Shown: in pieces, positions 56,863 through 64,000 of the stretch | Layout of the letters: each line of letters starts with the position of its first letter | Numbering within the stretch: the stretch's first letter is position 1 | Origin: Engraulis encrasicolus | Lineage: Eukaryota > Chordata > Actinopteri > Clupeiformes > Engraulidae | Reading direction: 5' to 3' | NCBI RefSeq assembly: GCF_034702125.1 | Contig: NC_085861.1 | Span: 53,848,822-53,912,821 of the forward strand | Length of the DNA stretch: 64,000 nucleotides | Translations under genes and position numbers: made by a program | Notes under the pieces: generated by a model | What the model was told of the DNA's origin: nothing | What the model saw: only the letters and a program-made list of their open reading frames with translations | Database searches by the model: none

Positions 56863-57180
56863 GACTGCACTGGGGAATGGGGACTGGGAGGGAAGAAGAA
56901 AAGATTTAGTACTTCCTGTATGTTAACTTAGCCTGGTGTAACACTTAACCATAAGTGTTTCTTGCAATACCTACTGGGTGTGTTTTCAAAAATATCCATA
57001 CATGTATAAACATCTTCTAAAGCATGAGTGAGGATGAACTGTCCATTGAGAGAGAAGCAAGGAAGGGTCAGAAACCCAAACGTCTCAGCAACACTGTAAA
57101 GGTCAATTCTGCCATCTAGTGGGAGTTTACTGCATTGAAGAAACACTCTTAGCTGTCTTAATAGGGATGATTAAAATGAA

Positions 57181-57181
57181 C

Positions 57182-57262
<81 letters not shown>

Positions 57263-57281
57263 CACACACACACACACACAA
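57181..57281. repeat. (CA)n microsatellite with CG steps
   Basis: Preceded by AATAGGGATGATTAAAATGA, which also precedes the CA tract at 46877. Confidence 0.95.
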
Positions 57282-57527
57282 ATTCATGGGGATTGACAAA
57301 TTCATGGGGACCTAATTCTGGGGCCCCCACCCTCTCTGTCCCTGGGCCTGAGACAACTGACACCTTTGTCTGTCCCCTCAACCCCGCCCCCGTCCCATTA
57401 GCTTCCCTGCCATAGAGGTGGAACATGACACCGCAATTCACGACAGCACAGAGAAACGGCACATGCACCCTCCCATCTTGTGTAGGTAGTGTAGGAACCT
57501 TCAGTCAATAGCCTTGGTCTCATTAGC

Positions 57528-57600
57528 CGCGCTTCAGCGGCCCGGGGCCGCCCGGGGCTCAGGAGAGTGGCCGGCTCGGAGCTGCCGGCCCCGGGCCATT
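57528..57600. repeat. GC-rich near-palindromic patch
   Basis: CGGCCCGGGGCCGCCCGGGG and CCGGCCCCGGGCC in a strongly AT-rich setting. Nature unknown. Confidence 0.5.
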
Positions 57601-57959
57601 ACGAATCAACACGCCCAACTCTGTCAAAAATGGACTAAAACTGTGTGAATATGAAGCAACACATGTCATGTTAAATATGTACTTAAATCTTATGAGTCGA
57701 CAAAATACATTTAAAAATCAAATTATATCAATTATGTAGATATTACATTTCGCAACACACTTCAACTATTGTCCTTGCATAGTGTATTGATGGATATTTT
57801 TCACATTATTAAGCCATTTTTGACAGAGATGAGCCTCCTTCTCTGTTCATTTCCATTTCTCAGGTCTACCTCCAAAAAAATGGCTGCCACGGACTGCTGT
57901 GAAAAGAGCGCGGGGTCCACTCTAGTCAGTGTTATGTTCTACTGTACCTCTATGTTCCC

Positions 57960-57961
<2 letters not shown>

Positions 57962-58038
<77 letters not shown>
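57962..58038. repeat. (CA)n microsatellite
   Basis: Pure CA. 58039-59629 beyond it shows no gene or clear repeat, apart from a tRNA-like B-box patch near 58790. Confidence 0.96.
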
Positions 58039-58040
<2 letters not shown>

Positions 58041-59629
58041 GGATCAGTGTCCTTCTCTGCACTGTGTATCAGTGCCCTGTATTGCTCAATAAAGGCAATT
58101 TGGGCAAATTCTGCCCTCTGCTGGTAATACAAGGACATTGCATTGTTTCTATTGTAGGGATTTTGGATGTGACTGACCAAGTCAAGACTGTTCAAAAAGG
58201 CAAGCTGAGTTACCTCTTCGCTGTGATGAACAAGGATAAAAGTATTATAGGGTTTTTTATTTTTTCAATCGCTAACAAGCATTTGCCCACCTTCAGTCAT
58301 TTGCAAAACTTTAAACAGTTACACCTCCCTAGCCATGCAGTTGACACATGCTGTTTTCACACAATTAGCAGGCAGTGAACACATTTCTATAATGCTTACA
58401 TTTTCTTTATACACAGGATAACCACAGCAACTAAATTATGTAGCCTATCTTTTATGACTTACTTCCAAATGGTTGCATGTGATTTTTAAAAAATGACGGA
58501 AAGACAAATAATATCATAACTTTGATTTTTTTCTCACAAAATTGAAAAACAAACTCAAAACTTGAAAGGGGGAAAAACTTAATTTAACATGGTTGCATGA
58601 ATATGCACACCTTTAAACTAATTATAGTTTATTGGGTATAAATTTATTTTAACAGGGCCTTAGTTACAGTGTATTTACTCATTAGGTACAGTGGAATAAC
58701 ATTTAGGTTAGGTAAAGTGGAATAATGTTTCATTATTATAATTGTGGGTTGCTGTTGTGTAGGTATGGTTAGGGAGTTGGACTATAGATCACAGGGTTGC
58801 AGGTTTAAGCAAGCTGCTAAATTTCACCCATTGTATTACAGCTGTAATTGTATTCAATTGGCTGTCATTCTTTAGATAAAATGAGTACACATGTACGATA
58901 AGATGGGCTCTTGATGGGCAATGGTAGCCTGTACGTACGTGGATATATATCATTTTGGAAAAGAGCTCTTCATTTGTTGTTATCCATTGCCTGAGCAACC
59001 TCTGCGAAACGAAAAAACTTGGGCAAAAATCAGAAGGTGAAGCACGGAAATTAACTAGGCTACAGACCAAGAAGGCTTTTACAAATGTGTCCAGATTTTT
59101 TGATTTATGCATGCGCCGATATGTGGTGAGTGGAGAATGGAGATTGACTTTGGTGTGGAGAGGGGGAGAGAGAGAGAGCGAAATGCTCCGCCTGCCCAAA
59201 TTCATAAACCAGCCTGAAATCGCTAGTAAACAGCTGCCCGAAATCGGACAAACGTTGTGGTCGATTAGCAGGATAGTCTATTAGGCAGCATTATTTTCAT
59301 CCACATTAATATAAAACTAGATATTGTAAAATTACCGTCTGTCTAGCGAAAACATGTTCCACTTTGCATTCCTTCTCCCTCTTGCGTGTTGCGTAGCATT
59401 ACACCATGTTTGTTAAGACAATGCCCAGCTTGTCTTTTTCCTCTTTAGCGAACTATGGCAGTGCAAGAAATTAAGTCTACAGTGAAGTAATGAAACCACG
59501 AAAGTAGTAGTTTTGTGAGCAAAAGACAGAAATAGAATGTGGTCTTGATGGATGAATCATGAATAGGAGGGAGGCTTTGCCTATGGACATTACACTATCG
59601 CCTATTTAGTGGTATACATTCTAAAAAAA

Positions 59630-61669
<2,040 letters not shown>

Positions 61670-61689
61670 TAGTCAGGGTCATTTTTCCA

Positions 61690-62920
61690 AAAAGTTGACA
61701 CCTGAAGGCAAATCATGTTAATTTTCGGCATACAACTGATTTAGGGGTATTCAAGGGTGCTGAATCCAAATCTGCCGTATGCCGGACGCAAAAATGTACC
61801 GAAATGCCTCAAACGGGCAAAATCCAATATGGCCGCCGCCACCGTGTTAATATCCTGCAATCACTTTTCTTTTGGACTAAATAAGGTATGAATTTGAAAA
61901 TAGCACTTATTTTTATGTTTTCAGACATGGGGAAAGCCATTATGTCATCAGATTTAAGCTCAGATTGGAAGAAAATGCTTATGTCATTGGCTGGCAGCCA
62001 TTTTAAAAGCAGAGAGCCTCATATTGTCAACGATTTTTAACATTTTTACTAATCTTTCAAGATTCACAGAAAAAATGCTCTTTGTCTCTGTGAACACAAA
62101 TACTACAGAAAACTACACTGAACTGTCTACTTTCACCTGAAAAAAGAAGTTTGTGTCTACCTTTTTCCATTCTTTAGTTATGGGCAGTAGAACATGGGAT
62201 GACACCACAAAAAACACTGATTTTTGACCCCAAAATACTGCACTTCTCTCTGCCCATATTTTTGCTTTAAGGACATATTGTCTTTGATAGTGTTCATGTT
62301 TGATGTGCAACATTTTCAGGGGGTTTGAAGGGTGCTTAATGCCAATATGATGTATAAATAAATGTATATTCCCATAGTACATCAAAATGAAGGAATCCAA
62401 TATGGCCGCCGTCACCAGTCTACAGTGTATGTTTCTTTGATTACACAAGGTAAACTCTTAAGTACATTATGTAGCATTAGGTTTTCATACAGGGAGAATT
62501 AATTTCCATACTCAGATTTAAGATAGATATCAAGGGAAATTATTTCAGTGTAGTCTGAATTCATGATTGCAACAGGAACATAGGGTGACACCAAAAAAAA
62601 ACAATATTTTTTGACCCCAAAATGCTGCACTTGTCTCAACCCACATTTGTGCTTTAAGGACAAAGTGTCTTTGATAGTGTTCATGTTTGATATGCAGCAT
62701 TTTCAGGGGTTTTGAAGGGTGCTTAATTCAAATATTCAAATATGCTGTGTATTAGGCTCAAAACCTCTTTAATAGGCCTAAATCAAAATGAATTAATCGA
62801 ATATGGACGCCATCACCAGACAAGGTGGACTCTTAATTACATTGTAGCTATAGGTTGTCATACATGGAGAATTCATCTCCATACTCAGATTAAAGATTAG
62901 AATCAAAGGACATGATTTCA
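61690..62920. repeat. Degenerate about 0.4-kb tandem repeat with AATATGGCCGCC motif
   Basis: TTTCAGGGG..TTTGAAGGGTGCTTAAT with the preceding TCTTTGATAGTGTTCATG occurs at about 62280-62340 and 62670-62730; a diverged version is at 61735. ATCCAATATGGCCGCCG occurs at 61831 and 62396 and, altered, at 62797. Confidence 0.7.
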
Positions 62921-63526
62921 TAGGTTGAATTCATGTTTACAAGTGACAGTTGACTTTCATGTCAATAAGCTGTTCTTTTGAATGAAAATGTTTTCTCTAC
63001 TTCCACTTTTATTTTAATGCTTATTATAACATGATGCAATATGTCCACCTCAATCCACCTCTTCCATTATGAGACGAATTTACACACATAAGTCTGAATG
63101 TACCTAAATATAATATGCACATCTACATTTTGTGCATTAGGAATTCATTGTTTGCTGATTTTATTGCGGTGCTTACATTATATCTTTGAATGGTGGAAAG
63201 GTGAAACGTGGATCAAAACAGTTTATGTTATTGTGAGGAATTTACTTGATATATGTTAACTCATTCCCAACCATTAGGCCTATCAACCTCCTCCTCTCCA
63301 GTGATTTGGCAGGACACACAATATCATGCACTGCATGGCACTTTGGCTGCAAATGCAACAAAAGCAAAGTATGACGTTTTGCAATGATCAGTCCTATCTA
63401 ATTCAGATGTCACATGGTTACATAAAATGCCCCACATTATCAAATCTCTATATTGAGTCAGGCCCACATACCCCTTCCTATCCTCCTACCAGTCACCAGA
63501 AGTGGGATGGGTGGTATTGAACAGGG
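62921..63526. other. No recognised feature
   Basis: Unique AT-rich sequence upstream of lpcat1. Confidence 0.4.
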
Positions 63527-63534
63527 CTTTAGAC

Positions 63535-63887
63535 CAGTGGTTCCCAACCTTTTTCTTAAGAGACCCATGTTTTTACTATTGTAAGCTTTGGTGACCCAAC
63601 CACGCGAGCGCCCGAGTCACAAGATGCCCTCCGTTTCCTGCGAAAACTTATTTTAGTTATTTTATTCCTCAATTCGTCTTTGGTCAAATATAGAATAAAT
63701 GTTTAATGTAGCACTTACAATTTGTTGCGTCTATGCATTTAATATTAGTTAAATGCTTTGTCTTTTATTCAACATGGGCTATATACATTTAAAACGAAAC
63801 CCCTTAGAATCAAGAGGGCTCCGCGACCCCCTGTGGATCTTTGGCGACCCATAAGGGGGGTCCCGACCCATGGGTTGGGAACCACTG
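63535..63887. mobile_element. hAT-type MITE (353 bp) with 8-bp TSD
   Basis: Inverted ends CAGTGGTTCCCAACC and GGTTGGGAACCACTG. Identical flanks CTTTAGAC at 63527-63534 and 63888-63895. Charlie-like. No transposase. Confidence 0.92.
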
Positions 63888-64000
63888 CTTTAGACACACT
63901 GGTGCTGTATCTGCCACTTATACATGGGTTCTCATTGTTTATCAACACAATGTTATGAAGAGGGGCAAGACACTGGCAGCCAACCACGTGAGCTATTTTT

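Noticed and set aside
57769..58092. 107-codon plus-strand frame starting MSLHSVLMDIF
   Set aside because: It ends in a CA microsatellite and has no recognisable domain or splice context.

Overview
The window is vertebrate nuclear DNA, almost certainly from a teleost fish. Genes are split into short exons with GT/AG introns. The two recognisable proteins are vertebrate orthologues. The background is crowded with CA/GA microsatellites (roughly 5 kb by my own summation), hAT-type MITEs, tRNA-derived SINEs and an L2-like LINE tail. I do not name a species.

Two genes can be supported, both on the minus strand. (1) slc6a3, the dopamine transporter: six coding exons between 16508 and 2925 encode the N-terminus through TM6. 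The remaining exons (TM7-TM12) lie beyond the left edge. A non-coding first exon is plausible near 17934-18130. (2) lpcat1, lysophosphatidylcholine acyltransferase 1: all 14 coding exons lie between 54740 and 26553. Their phases join without a break to a 524-residue protein, and a long candidate 3' UTR runs to about 22360. The order (LPCAT1 upstream of SLC6A3, same strand) is that of human 5p15.33, which independently supports the DAT/LPCAT1 calls over the paralogous NET/LPCAT2 pair. The two genes act in different processes (dopamine re-uptake at the plasma membrane; phospholipid remodelling in the ER), so their adjacency is conserved synteny, not a pathway.

Layout: 1-2924 slc6a3 intron; 2925-16508 slc6a3 exons and introns; 16509-about 18130 leader region; 18130-19360 a dense microsatellite cluster; 19360-22360 intergenic sequence; 22361-26552 lpcat1 3' UTR candidate; 26553-54740 lpcat1 exons and introns (intron 1 is 13.5 kb); 54741-64000 upstream DNA with no recognised gene, containing a purine-rich minisatellite, a four-unit tandem array of about 0.5-0.6 kb units (59630-61669) and several transposon remnants.

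I see no operon, CRISPR array, phage or novel multi-gene system. The most unusual things are: a dopamine transporter N-terminus about 51 residues longer than human with low-complexity inserts; loss of the human Zn2+ ligand His193 and an E126L-type change in the same protein; several splice acceptors made of (TG)n instead of a polypyrimidine tract; a 2.1-kb hAT element inserted about 20 nt from the lpcat1 exon 9 splice donor; and several fold-back or nested mobile elements with intact target-site duplications. Human residue numbers and alignments quoted here are from memory of the protein families, not from a database search.
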